NCBI GenBank assembly: GCA_036558005.1 | Contig: DATBGO010000227.1 | Location: forward strand, 19,214-83,213 | Direction of reading: 5' to 3' | DNA length: 64,000 nucleotides | Source: DATBGO01 sp036558005 | GTDB lineage: Bacteria > Actinomycetota > Actinomycetes > Streptosporangiales > Streptosporangiaceae | In this document: piece after piece, positions 44,081 to 53,800 of the stretch | Position numbering within the stretch: the stretch's first letter is position 1 | How the letters are laid out: each line of letters starts with the position of its first letter | Made by a program: the position numbers and the translations under genes | The notes under the pieces: generated by a model | Told to the model about the DNA's origin: nothing | The model's input: only the letters and a program-made list of their open reading frames with translations | Database searches by the model: none

Positions 44081-44938
44081 CTAGACACGGGCGTAGTCAC
44101 CTTTCGGGTCCAGGATGTCGCGGCACCTGTCGGCGATCACGTTCGCGGCGGTGGTGGCGATGAGCAGGCCCAGGCCGGGGAACACGCCGACCCACCACTG
44201 CCCGGTGATGGTGTAGGACAGCCCGTCGGTGATCATCGCCCCCCACTCCGGGGTGGGAATCTGCGCGCCCAGCCCGACGAACCCGAGCGCGGCCAGCGCC
44301 AGGATCGAGTAGCCGAACGCCGCCGCGGCCTGGATCAGCAGGGTCGGCAGCAGGCTCGGCACGATGTGCGCGAACATGACCCGCCGCCGCCTGGCGCCCA
44401 GCGCGATCGCGGCCTCGACGAACGGCAGCGCCCTGATCCGCACCACCTCGCTGCGGACCACCCGGGCGTACCACGGCACCGAGGCGATGGTGATCCCGAT
44501 CACCGCGGTGGTGACGCCGACGCCGAGGCTCACGGTCACGGCCATGGCCAGGATCAGGGCCGGGAACGCCAGGATCGCGTCCATCGCCCGCATCAGCAGG
44601 CCTTCCCGCAGCCCGCCCCAGGTCCCGGCGACCAGGCCGAGAATGCCGCCGCACAGCGCGCCCGCGATCACCACGATGAACCCGACCAGCAGTGATATCT
44701 GGGCCCCGCGCATGAACCTGGCGAAGATGTCCCGGCCGAACCCGTCGGTGCCCATCGGGTGCGACCACGACGGCGGCTGCAGCGCCGACAGCAGGCTGAT
44801 CTGGCTGGGCGGGTCGTGCCAGAGCAGCGGCCCGGCGACCGCCATCAGGGCCAGCGCCACCAGCACCCCGGCCGCCCACAGCAGCGCCCGCTGCCGCAGC
44901 AGCAGCCGGGCGGGGGCACCGGCACGTGCGAGCGCCAC
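44081..44938 (-). CDS. ABC transporter permease, DppC-like
   Basis: This 285-residue protein starts with GTG at 44938, seven bases after the binding-protein stop. The family marker HPMGTDGFGRDIFARFMRGAQISLLVGF lies after the first helix. The EAA loop (VRSEVVRIRALPFVEAAIALGARRRRVMFAHIVPSLLPTLLIQ) and EWGAMI near the C-terminus are also present. With the DppB-like gene it forms the membrane channel of the transporter. Confidence 0.94.
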   Translation of the reverse strand: MALARAGAPARLLLRQRALLWAAGVLVALALMAVAGPLLWHDPPSQISLLSALQPPSWSHPMGTDGFGRDIFARFMRGAQISLLVGFIVVIAGALCGGILGLVAGTWGGLREGLLMRAMDAILAFPALILAMAVTVSLGVGVTTAVIGITIASVPWYARVVRSEVVRIRALPFVEAAIALGARRRRVMFAHIVPSLLPTLLIQAAAAFGYSILALAALGFVGLGAQIPTPEWGAMITDGLSYTITGQWWVGVFPGLGLLIATTAANVIADRCRDILDPKGDYARV

Positions 44939-44945
44939 CGCCTGG

Positions 44946-46616
44946 CTACCTCGCCGCCCAGTTCCACATCGTGGTCTCGTCGGCGTAGAAGTACCGGGTC
45001 ACCCGCGGGCTCAGGACGGTGATGTCGTCCTTGGCGTAGACCGGGATCTTCGGCGAGTTGGCCGTCCACAGCGGGATGATCTGCCGGTACAGGCTCAGCC
45101 GCCTGGCCGGGTCCACCGTGGCCCTGGCCTGGTTCAGCAGCTTGTCGGCGCCGGGGACGCAGATCCCCGCGGCGTTGTAGGGGCTCTTGCACAGCATGTC
45201 GTAGCCGAGGTAGTAGCCCGCGTCGATGACGCCGGGGCCGTCCGTGGTCACCGCCAGCTGGTACGGCTTCGGGTTGGTATTGATCTTGGTTTCGAAGTTG
45301 GCGTCCGACAGCGTGCTGATGGTCACGTTGACGCCCAGCGCCTTCCACGATGCCTGGGCTATGGTCGCGAGCTGCTGGGACACCGGCACCGAGCCGTCGA
45401 TGATCATGTCGAGCTTCACCGGCGCCCTGACCCCGGACCGGGCCAGCAGCGACTTGGCCTTCGACAGGCTGTAGGGCCGCGGCGCCTCCAGGCTCGCGTC
45501 GTACTCCGGCTTCATCAGCGGCGGGTACGGGCCGTAGTAGAGCTGGCCGTAGCCGTAGCCGATCTTGGTGAGGATCTGCTGGGCGGGCAGCGCGTAGCTG
45601 AGAGCCGCGCGGAAGTCGGCGTTGTTCAGCGGCGGGTGACTGCCGGGCATCATGATCTGCAGCGACATCGTGGTCGGGTTCACCACCACCTTGCAGCAGG
45701 AGTTGCCGACCAGGCTGTGCGCGGCCTGCGGCGACAGCCCGATGGTCACGTCGGCCTCACCGGACCTGGCCCGCAGCAGCAGCGTCGAGTCGTCCCCGAT
45801 GAAGTTGACCTTGATCTTCGGCGAGCCAGCCGCCGGGCCGAAGTAGTTCGGGTTCGGCTGCAGCGACGCCGAGGTTCCCGGGTTGTAGCTGGCCAGCACG
45901 TACGGCCCGGAGCCGCCGGCGATGTGGCCCTGCATCCACTGGTTGACCTTGCCCTTCACCACGCCGCCGTTGGCCTCGACCACCTTCGGGTCCACGATCC
46001 CCGCGGCGGGCTGGGCCAGGTCCTGCGGGAAGTTCGCGTCGGCCTCGTTCAGCCTGATCACCACGGTGGCCGGGTCCGGCGCCGAGACCGACTTGACCAG
46101 CGCGGGGGTGTACAGGCCGTCGAGGATGAAGTAGGAGCCGCAGCCGCCGGTGGTGATCGACCGGTTCAGCGAGTACTTCACCGCCGCCGCGTTCATCGGG
46201 TCGCCGTTGGCGAACTTCGCGCCCGCGGGCAGCGTGAACGTGTAGGTCCGGCCGTCCTTGCTGACCGTCCACGACTTCGCGAACCAGGGCTTGATGTTGT
46301 CCGGGTCGAACTGCGTGGTCCCCTGCGGTCCCGGTGCCGACCCGTACTGGGTCAGCCGCGCGTAGAACTGGCTGAGGAAGTCCACGTCGAAGGTGCCGCA
46401 GGCCTGGGCCGGGTCGACGGTCCCGCTGCCGCCGGCCAGGTCGACGACCAGGGTGCCGGACCCGCCGCCGGCCGCCGGGCCGCCCGAAGGCGCCGGTGCC
46501 GCTCCGCCGGAGGATCCCGATGATGAGCAGGCGCTGAGGGCGAGCGCCAGCACCCCGGCGCCCAGTCCCAGTACGCGCCGTCCGGCCGGCCGCCGCCATC
46601 CCCCACGATTCAGCAC
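44946..46616 (-). CDS. ABC transporter substrate-binding lipoprotein, family 5
   Basis: This 556-residue protein starts with GTG at 46616, with GGAGGGG just upstream. A Sec-type lipoprotein signal ends in LALSAC, with C30 as the lipid anchor. The mature domain (LPAGAKFANGDPMNAAAVKYSLNRS, PPLNNADFRAALSYALPAQQI, DAGYYLGYDML) is SBP_bac_5. The ligand is not clear from sequence. It is the first gene of the transporter operon and is divergent from an ATC-hydrolase-like gene, which suggests that the ligand is the substrate of those enzymes, perhaps a small cyclic or peptide-like sulphur compound. Confidence 0.92.
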   Translation of the reverse strand: MLNRGGWRRPAGRRVLGLGAGVLALALSACSSSGSSGGAAPAPSGGPAAGGGSGTLVVDLAGGSGTVDPAQACGTFDVDFLSQFYARLTQYGSAPGPQGTTQFDPDNIKPWFAKSWTVSKDGRTYTFTLPAGAKFANGDPMNAAAVKYSLNRSITTGGCGSYFILDGLYTPALVKSVSAPDPATVVIRLNEADANFPQDLAQPAAGIVDPKVVEANGGVVKGKVNQWMQGHIAGGSGPYVLASYNPGTSASLQPNPNYFGPAAGSPKIKVNFIGDDSTLLLRARSGEADVTIGLSPQAAHSLVGNSCCKVVVNPTTMSLQIMMPGSHPPLNNADFRAALSYALPAQQILTKIGYGYGQLYYGPYPPLMKPEYDASLEAPRPYSLSKAKSLLARSGVRAPVKLDMIIDGSVPVSQQLATIAQASWKALGVNVTISTLSDANFETKINTNPKPYQLAVTTDGPGVIDAGYYLGYDMLCKSPYNAAGICVPGADKLLNQARATVDPARRLSLYRQIIPLWTANSPKIPVYAKDDITVLSPRVTRYFYADETTMWNWAAR

Positions 46617-46640
46617 GATCCCCTCCAGGCCAATCGTAGT

Positions 46641-46679
46641 GTGACATGTAATATATTACGTGATATATTTTACTGTCAA
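46641..46679. promoter_or_regulatory. Face-to-face promoters over a shared palindromic operator
   Basis: On the plus strand GTGACA (46641-46646) and TATATT (46664-46669) are 17 bases apart. On the minus strand TTGACA (46679-46674) and TATATT (46655-46650) are 18 apart. Between and over both -10s lies AATATATTACGTGATATATT (46650-46669), a palindrome with one mismatch in ten pairs. One bound dimer would block both operons. The stretch is strikingly AT-rich. Confidence 0.75.
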
Positions 46680-46710
46680 GGCAACGGTGCTGGCCGCGGC
46701 GGAGGGGCAC

Positions 46711-47808
46711 ATGGGCACGAGCAGTTCCGGTGAGCGGGCCGCGCTGGTCAGGTCGCTGGCGATCATGTCCGAGTACCACTGGATGTTCCTGCGGCACCTG
46801 CACGCCGCGGTGGCGTCCCGGTTCGGCCAGCCCGGGCTCGATGTCCTGGCCCGCGGGCTGCGCCGGTACGGCTTCTACCGGGGCGAGTGCATCAGGGACA
46901 GCCCGCCGGTCCTCGCCGCGGGCCGGGACGCGCTGGCGCTGGTGCGGCACTGGGACGGCGGCGAGCTGGCGCTGGCCGCCGCGCACGGCGGCGTCGAGGT
47001 CAGCGTGGCGGACGGTAAGGTCAGCGTGCGGCTGCCGGCGGCGCCCGGCGCGGACTACTTCGCCGGGCACGGCGGCACCGAGGCGCTCGGCCTGCACTGG
47101 CGGCAGGTGCTGGCCGGGATGGCCGAGGGCTTCGACGAGCAGGCCGGGGTGACCTGCGACCCGGCCGGGGCCACCCCGTGGCGGATGACCTGGACGCACC
47201 CGGCCCAGGCGGCCGGGGGCGACGCCGGGCTCGACGACGTGTTCGCCGCGCCGGCCCGTTACATCGAGGTGTCCCGCCGCGCGACCGGCCTGATCGCGGC
47301 GCTGCAGATGTACCCGGCGATGGAGCTGGCCGACGCCTTCGACGCGTCCGCGGAGGAGGCCGTGCGGGAGGCCGCGTACGCGTTCGGGGCCGAGCGCGGC
47401 GCCGCGCTGCGCGCCCGGCACCTGGCCGCGGGCATCCCGGTCGACCTGCAGACGATGAGCCAGACCCTGGCCGAGCGGGATCCGCTGGGCGCGATCTTCT
47501 CGATCCGCGGGCCGGCTTACTCCTCACCCGGCCTGAGCCAGTTCGACTGCACCTACTGCCCGCTGGCCGACGTCTGGGCGCAGCAGGGCACCGAGGGGCT
47601 GAAGCTGGGCTACCTGTTCGACATGGAACTGCACCGCGGCCTGGTCGAGACCTACCATCCCGGCGCGGTGGTGCGCTGGGACGCGCTCAAGACCCGCGGT
47701 GACGCCATGTGCCGGTTCCGGTTCTCCATTCCTGGGCTCGTCACCCCGGCCGAGGCGCACCTGCTGGCGCCGTCGCGGGACCGCCCGCGCCGCGCCGGGC
47801 CGGCCTAG
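46711..47808 (+). CDS. L-2-amino-thiazoline-4-carboxylic acid hydrolase-like protein
   Basis: I place the start at ATG 46711, with GGAGGGG four bases upstream; the frame is open to 46660 through the promoter. The product is 365 residues. The C-terminal third (SQFDCTYCPLADVWAQQGTEGLKLGYLFDMELHRGLVETYHPGAVVRWDALKTRGDAMCRF) matches the ATC-hydrolase family, with the two Cys of DCTYC and the final C-x-F pattern. The founding enzyme opens the thiazoline ring on the way to L-cysteine, but the family is broad. It leads a four-gene operon with two VOC proteins and an esterase. Confidence 0.75.
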   Translation: MGTSSSGERAALVRSLAIMSEYHWMFLRHLHAAVASRFGQPGLDVLARGLRRYGFYRGECIRDSPPVLAAGRDALALVRHWDGGELALAAAHGGVEVSVADGKVSVRLPAAPGADYFAGHGGTEALGLHWRQVLAGMAEGFDEQAGVTCDPAGATPWRMTWTHPAQAAGGDAGLDDVFAAPARYIEVSRRATGLIAALQMYPAMELADAFDASAEEAVREAAYAFGAERGAALRARHLAAGIPVDLQTMSQTLAERDPLGAIFSIRGPAYSSPGLSQFDCTYCPLADVWAQQGTEGLKLGYLFDMELHRGLVETYHPGAVVRWDALKTRGDAMCRFRFSIPGLVTPAEAHLLAPSRDRPRRAGPA

Positions 47809-47860
47809 CCGCCGCCCGCGCCGCGAACAGGCCCGTGCCGCCACACCGACAGGAGGAGCA

Positions 47861-48535
47861 GTGCTGACCCAGATCGACCACATCATCGTCGCGGTGAGCG
47901 GCGCGGAGCACCGGGCCCTGTCCGCGCGGCTGGCGCAGGCGGGGTTCCTGCACGGGGACGCGGGCCGGCATCCCGGCGGCACCGCTAACGAGAACGTCGC
48001 GTTCGCCGGCGGCGGCTTCCTGGAACTGCTCTACGAGCAGGAGCCGGGCAGCGGGCCGCCAGTGTGGTTCGCCGACACCCCGCGGGTCCAGGGCATCGGC
48101 TTCTCCACCAGCGACTACGACGCGGACATCGCGGCCTGGGGCACGCCGGAGGGATCCTGGAACCGGATCTTCCCCAAGGTGCTGGACACCGGTGAGCCGA
48201 GCCAGTGCCGGGCCGCTGGCCCGCTGCCGATGCACGAGTTCTACGTCTTCTACATGGACCGGCCAGCCCCGTCGTTCGCTGACCTGGCCGCCACCCCGCG
48301 GCTGACCGGGGTGACCTTCCGCGGGGCCGGCCATCAGCTGTGGCGGGACCGGTTCGCCAGCTGGTTCCGGCTGCCTGCCGCGGACGGCGGGCTGCGCGGC
48401 GGCGATGTCACCTTCCGGTTCGAGCCGGGCGACCACAGCGCGGTCCGGCTGTCGCTCGCCTTCGCGGTCCGCCGCGGCGAGGGCAGCATCCCGATCTCCG
48501 GCGGGACGATCGAGCTCGTGCGGGACGCCCGGTGA
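47861..48535 (+). CDS. VOC-superfamily (Glyoxalase_3-like) protein A
   Basis: GTG at 47861 has AGGAGGAG just upstream, giving 224 residues. The N-terminus LTQIDHIIVAVSGAE has the metal-ligand His of VOC proteins, and GGGFLELLYEQEPG the ligand Glu. HEFYVFYMDRPAPSF follows in the second half. It is paired with a homologous gene that overlaps it by GTGA. The fold acts in isomerisation, C-C cleavage or thiol chemistry. The substrate here is unknown. Confidence 0.8.
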   Translation: MLTQIDHIIVAVSGAEHRALSARLAQAGFLHGDAGRHPGGTANENVAFAGGGFLELLYEQEPGSGPPVWFADTPRVQGIGFSTSDYDADIAAWGTPEGSWNRIFPKVLDTGEPSQCRAAGPLPMHEFYVFYMDRPAPSFADLAATPRLTGVTFRGAGHQLWRDRFASWFRLPAADGGLRGGDVTFRFEPGDHSAVRLSLAFAVRRGEGSIPISGGTIELVRDAR

Positions 48536-49224
48536 TCTTCTCCATCGACCACATCGTGTTCGCGGCCACCCCGGGCCAGCGCGACGAGCTGATGCCCGCG
48601 CTGCGACAGGCCGGGCTGGCCGACGTCGGCCTGTCGCTGGACTTCCCCGAGGACGGGGTGGCCAGCCAGATGCTGGGCTACCGCGGCGGCGGCGGCCTGG
48701 AGTTCGTGACCGAGACCGACCCGCGGCACTCGCCGGCCGTGTGGTTCGCGCAGGTGCCCCGGGTCATCGGCGTCGGGTTCGCCTCCGATGACTTCGACCA
48801 GGACACCCGCTGGGACGGCGACCCCGGCGCCTGGGTCATGGACGAGAACGTGCCGCTGCCGGACGGGAAGGTGCTGAACATCCACGCCGCCGGGCCGCAC
48901 AAGCACAAGAGCGACTTCTACGTCTTCGTCATGGACCGCAGGGACGGCAGACTGGAGTTCCCCGCGCTGGCCGGCGGCCCGCGGCTGGCCAGGATCACCC
49001 TGGCCGGGCCGGACGCGGGCTGGTGGCACGACCGGCTGGCCCGGTGGCTGCGGCTGCCCGCCAGCCCCGGCGGCGGCCTCGCGGCCGGGGCGACGGAGCT
49101 CGCCTTCACCGACGGGCCAGGTCCCGCGGTGCGGGCGACGCTGAGCTTCGCCGCCGCCGGCGACACCACTGTCCTCCCGCTGGCCGCGGGGGCGATCGAG
49201 CTGACCAGGGAGCCGTCCCTGTGA
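48532..49224 (+). CDS. VOC-superfamily protein B, paralogue of the preceding gene
   Basis: GTG at 48532 overlaps the previous stop by GTGA; 230 residues. It aligns along its length with protein A: FSIDHIVFAATPGQ, GGGLEFVTETDPRHSPAVWFAQVPRV, GVGFASDDFDQD, KSDFYVFVMDR and WLRLPA. The putative His and Glu ligands are kept. Tandem VOC genes often give a heterodimer or successive steps, but this cannot be decided here. It is coupled to the esterase gene by another GTGA. Confidence 0.8.
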   Translation: MIFSIDHIVFAATPGQRDELMPALRQAGLADVGLSLDFPEDGVASQMLGYRGGGGLEFVTETDPRHSPAVWFAQVPRVIGVGFASDDFDQDTRWDGDPGAWVMDENVPLPDGKVLNIHAAGPHKHKSDFYVFVMDRRDGRLEFPALAGGPRLARITLAGPDAGWWHDRLARWLRLPASPGGGLAAGATELAFTDGPGPAVRATLSFAAAGDTTVLPLAAGAIELTREPSL

Positions 49225-50882
49225 CCGGGTTCCGCTGCCAGTACAACGTCAGGGTCCCGATGCGCGACGGGGTGGAGCTGTCGGCGGACCTGTACCTGCC
49301 CGGCTCGCCGCGGCCGGTGCCGGTCCTGGTCGCCCGCACCCCCTACAACAAGAACACCCAGCTCGCCCGCGACAAGGCGGCCTGGTACGCGGCCCGGGGG
49401 TTCGGCTTCGCCTGGATGGACGTGCGCGGCCGGGGCGACTCGGACGGGGTGTTCACCCCGTACCGGTACGAGGGGCCCGACGGCCACGACGCGGTCGAGT
49501 GGCTGGCCGCCCAGCCGTGGTGCACCGGCCAGGTCGCCACCTGGGGGGCCTCCTACCTCGGCTGCATCCAGCTGCTCACCGCGCTGACCAGGCCGCCGCA
49601 CCTGGCCGCGATGGTGGTGTACGTCACCCCGTCCGATCCGTGGATCGAATGGCCCACCGGGCTGCACGTGCCGCAGGAGATCTGCTGGCACCGGATGGTC
49701 AGCGGCCGGCTGCTTCAGTACGTGGACGGCACCGACTGGATGGAGGTCTACCGGCACCTGCCGCTGCTGACCATGGACGAGAAGGCGGGCTTCTACGCGC
49801 CGCACTGGCGCGAGGACCTGAGCCACCCGCCCGCGGACCGCGCGTACTGGCAGCCGGTGACCTACCAGGATCAGCTGGCGGGCCTGGACCTGCCCGCGCT
49901 GCACATCACCGGGTGGTACGACGACGTGCAGCCGGGAACACTGATCAACTTCGCGGCGCTGGCTGACGGCGCGGCCACCGAGCGGGCCCGCCGGGCCCAG
50001 CGGCTGGTGGTCGGGCCGTGGGGGCACGAGTGCTCGCGGAACCGGCCGCGGCAGCTCGGCGACATCGACTTCGGCCCCGGCGCCGACTTCGACCTGGACC
50101 GTTATGAGCTGCGCTGGCTGCAGCACTACCTGGCCGGGCAGGACAACGGCGCGGACGCCGAGCCGCGGGCCCAGATCTTCGTCATGGGCCGTAACCAGTG
50201 GCGCGCCGAGGACGCCTGGCCGCTGGCCCGCACCGAGTGGGCCAGGTACCACCTGACCAGCGCGGGCCAGGCCAACAGCAGGCACGGTGACGGCGGCCTG
50301 CGCCGGGAGCAGCCGCCCGGCGACGAGCCGCCCGACGTGTTCAAGCACGACCCGGCTGACCCGGTGCCGTTCCTCACCGAGCCCTCGTCGGCGCAGATCG
50401 GCGGGCCGGACGACTACGCGCAGGTGCAGGAGCGGGCCGACGTGCTGGTGTACTCCACTCCCCCGCTGGCCGCCGAGGTCGAGGTCACCGGCCCGGTCCG
50501 GGTGGAGCTGTTCGCCTCGTCCAGCGCGCCGGACACCGATTTCATGGCCAAGCTGGTCGACGTCCACCCGGACGGTTATTGCCAGCGGCTGTGCGACGGC
50601 ATGGTGCGGGCCAGGTTCCGGGAGGGGATGGACCGCGAGGTGCTGATGGAGCCCGGCACGGTCTACCGGTTCGAGATCGACCTGTGGAGCACCTCGCAGG
50701 TGTTCCTGGCCGGGCACCGGATCCGGCTGGAGATCGCATCCAGCGCGTTCCCCAAGTACGACCGGAACCTCGGCACCGGCGGCCCGCTCGGCACCGGCAC
50801 CAGCCATCAGCCCGCGCAGAACACGGTCTGGCACACCAGCGCGTACCCGTCGGCGCTGATCCTGCCGCAGATTCCGGCCTGA
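49221..50882 (+). CDS. CocE/NonD-family alpha/beta hydrolase
   Basis: GTG at 49221 overlaps the previous stop, giving 553 residues. The X-Pro dipeptidyl-peptidase-like S15 domain is complete. The nucleophile is S111 in TWGASYLG, the acid D234 or D235 in GWYDDV, and the base H269 in GPWGHE. The C-terminal jelly-roll (VEVTGPVRVELFASSSAPDTDFMAKLVDVHPDG) is the typical partner domain. Members hydrolyse esters, amides or peptide-like bonds (cocaine esterase, glutaryl-7-ACA acylase, X-Pro peptidase). There is no signal peptide. It is the last gene of the four-gene operon. Confidence 0.92.
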   Translation: MTGFRCQYNVRVPMRDGVELSADLYLPGSPRPVPVLVARTPYNKNTQLARDKAAWYAARGFGFAWMDVRGRGDSDGVFTPYRYEGPDGHDAVEWLAAQPWCTGQVATWGASYLGCIQLLTALTRPPHLAAMVVYVTPSDPWIEWPTGLHVPQEICWHRMVSGRLLQYVDGTDWMEVYRHLPLLTMDEKAGFYAPHWREDLSHPPADRAYWQPVTYQDQLAGLDLPALHITGWYDDVQPGTLINFAALADGAATERARRAQRLVVGPWGHECSRNRPRQLGDIDFGPGADFDLDRYELRWLQHYLAGQDNGADAEPRAQIFVMGRNQWRAEDAWPLARTEWARYHLTSAGQANSRHGDGGLRREQPPGDEPPDVFKHDPADPVPFLTEPSSAQIGGPDDYAQVQERADVLVYSTPPLAAEVEVTGPVRVELFASSSAPDTDFMAKLVDVHPDGYCQRLCDGMVRARFREGMDREVLMEPGTVYRFEIDLWSTSQVFLAGHRIRLEIASSAFPKYDRNLGTGGPLGTGTSHQPAQNTVWHTSAYPSALILPQIPA

Positions 50883-50888
50883 GCCGGC

Positions 50889-53800
50889 TCAGGTAGCGGC
50901 CCGGCTGAGCAGCCAGTCCACCGAGCGTGCCGCCGCACCGCCGTCTTCGAGGGCGCAGAACCTGGCGGCGAATCCGTCGTAGGCGGCGCGGTAGCTGCGA
51001 TTGACGTCGTCCAGATTCCGCAGCGCGTCGGTCACCTCATCGCTGGTGCGAAGCAGCGGGCCAGGGGCCTCAGCCTCGAAGTCGAAATAGAACCCGCGCA
51101 GCTTGTCCCGGTAGCGTTCGAGGTCGTAGGTGAAGAAAAGCATCGGCCGGCCGGTCACGGCGAAATCGAACATCGCCGATGAGTAGTCAGAGATGAGGAC
51201 ATCAGCGATCACTAGCAGGTCGGCCATATCGGGGTAGCGCGTGACGTCGACGACCCTGTCGTCGGCGCCGCCCCCGGTGACCAGTGCTTCCTTCATCTTC
51301 GGGTGAGCGCGTACCAGCACGACGTGATCGTCGCCGAGTGCCCGGGCGAGAGCGCCGAGGTCCAGGTGCTGCGGGAAGCCGTAGCCGCCAGCCCTCGTGG
51401 TCGCGTCGTCTCGCCATGTCGGCGCGTAGAGCACGATTCGCGCCGCTGCTGGCAGGCCGAGCTGGCGGCGTATGCGCGCTGCCTGCTCAGCCGTGCCCGG
51501 GCCGCATAGCAGGTCGTTCCGCGGGTAACCGAATTCCAGGATATCGCCGTCGAAACCGAAGGCCTTCCGGAAAATTGGCGTGCTGAACGCATTCGGCGAC
51601 AGCAGCGCATTCCAGTTGGCGACGTCCTGGCGAACTCGATCGTGATAAGCCAGCCCCTTGGCGAATTGCGGGTTCTCCACGTCGAGGCAGATCCGCTTGA
51701 GCGGCGTGCCATGCCAGGTCTGCAGGAATAGCTGACCTGCTGTCCTGCGGTACCACTCCGGCAGCAGCATGTTGCTCACGATGAAGCGCGCCCGGCCGAG
51801 GAGCTCGTAGTGCTCGCGGCTGGCGTAGACAACTGCCCGGCCGCCGTCGGGGACGCAGACCTGACCGTCCCGGCTGACCCACGCGGTCGCGAGCCCGGTG
51901 TCACGCCGCAGCAGCTCCTCATAGATGGCGCGCGGGTTGCATGAGTACTGCTTGCCGCCGTGGCTGTCGAACACGACAAGATCATCGATCTTGGTGCGCG
52001 CGGCCGGGGAGCTGTACCACTGCTGCAGCTGGCGCTGGGCGTAACGACCCACGTCCCTGGAGGCGAGCCGGACGCCAAGCCGCACCGCGTCGCCGCGATG
52101 TATTTCCACCGTCACCGCGTGGATGCCGCACTGGCGCGGTGCTGGCATCTGGCCGGTCAGGCCGCGGTCAGCTACCACCCGGGCCTCGCCCGCCGGAGTC
52201 CGGGTCAGCAGCTCCCACCTGCCGCTGGCCAGCGGCAGCTCACCGGCCTGCCCCGGCATCGAGCCTGGCGACAGGCAGGCGCTGAACTCACCGTCCTGCC
52301 ATCGCAGCGGCACGGCGTGCTGATAGCCGTAGCCGTTGCTGCGCAGCATGATCACCGAAGGCGCTGTCTGCGCGTCCGTCCAGTCACCGCGCAGGATCAG
52401 CTCGTCAGCCTCGGTCCAGGTCGCCTGCCGGACAACCAGGCGGCGTGCTCGCTGGACGGCCGAGAGGTTGCCGAACGGCGTCAGGTAGGTCGTGATCTCC
52501 TGGGCGCCCGCGCCAAGCCGGATCCCGGCAGCGCCGGGTTCGCCGGCCAGCCGGACGGCATGCCCGGTTCCCGGGTCGAGGGCAAGATCCGAGCGGACGT
52601 CCTCCGCGACCGACTGGCCTGGCTCACCGGCGGCCGGCTGGACCGGCTCACCGGCAACCGACTGGACCGGTTCACCGGCAACCGACTGGGCCAGCTCACC
52701 GGCGGCCGGCTGGCCCGGCTCTTCGGCGACGGCGAGGAGTTCGTCAATGGCGTCGCCGTCGGCGTCGCCGTCAGCATCGCCGCCCGCGGTGATCAGCTGC
52801 GGCACCGGCACGCTGGCGCGGAATCCGTAGCGGCCCGAGGATTCGCCGGTGGCGACGGCCGGTACGCGCGCCAGCCTTCCGCCCGTTCGCTGGAGCGATA
52901 TGACGATCGCTGCCTTCTTGCCGATCGGGACCGCCGACCAGCCTTCGATCCTGAGCTCGTCGCCATCGGCATGGCACGCGGTCGCCACCGCGCCAGGGCG
53001 CGCGGCCCGGATCAGGAACCGCCTGTCGTGTTCGGGTGCGGGCTGCAGCCACACCCCGCCGCCAGCCCAGCGGCCCTCCGGCAGCGACGCAGACCCCGGC
53101 GTGATGCTACTGACCGGTCCATCCCGGCGGACGCCGTGCCCGCGCACCCTGACCCGCAGCTCCCAGCTAGCCGCCCGCCACGTCCCGAGGTTGGACAGCC
53201 GCTCCGGCTTGATCTCGACCATGAAGCCGGACCAGTCATAGCAGGCAGCGGACTGGCCAGACCGGGCCGTGACATCAGGCCGTTCGATCCGCGTCACCTT
53301 GAGCCGGATGTTCCGGTGGATCACGGTGTTCCGCAGCGTCACCTCGATGCGGGTGTCTTGCCGGCGGGGAGCGTGCAGCCGGCGGATATAGGCATAGCCC
53401 TCGATCCGCAGCCTGCCGTCATGCCAGCTGACGGCGTCGAGCTGCACATTGAGCTCCATCTCGCGGCTGGCTTCGTAGATCTCACGCGGGATCCCGCGGT
53501 TGACGTCATCAAGGTAGGGGTAGCCGATGTACCACTTCCGCCCGAGCCGCACCAGCGGCGCCGACGAGCTGTCCCCGCTTCGCGAGTAGCGGAGCACGTC
53601 GAGGAAATCGGCGTGCATGCCCTCACGGATGAGGTAATACCGCAGCCGGTGCATGACGGGCGCATCGCGGAAGACTGCGTCGTCCACCGAGCGAAGATAG
53701 TCAGCAGCCAGCTCGAGCATCCGCACCCGTTCGGTCTCACTGGCGAATTCGACCGCGCGGACCAGCACCGCGAGGTCATTGTCCAGCACCCGGCGGTCGA

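Noticed and set aside
52609..52728. CRISPR-like repeat
   Set aside because: The 24-base units are contiguous, in frame inside the glycosyltransferase gene, and encode a linker.
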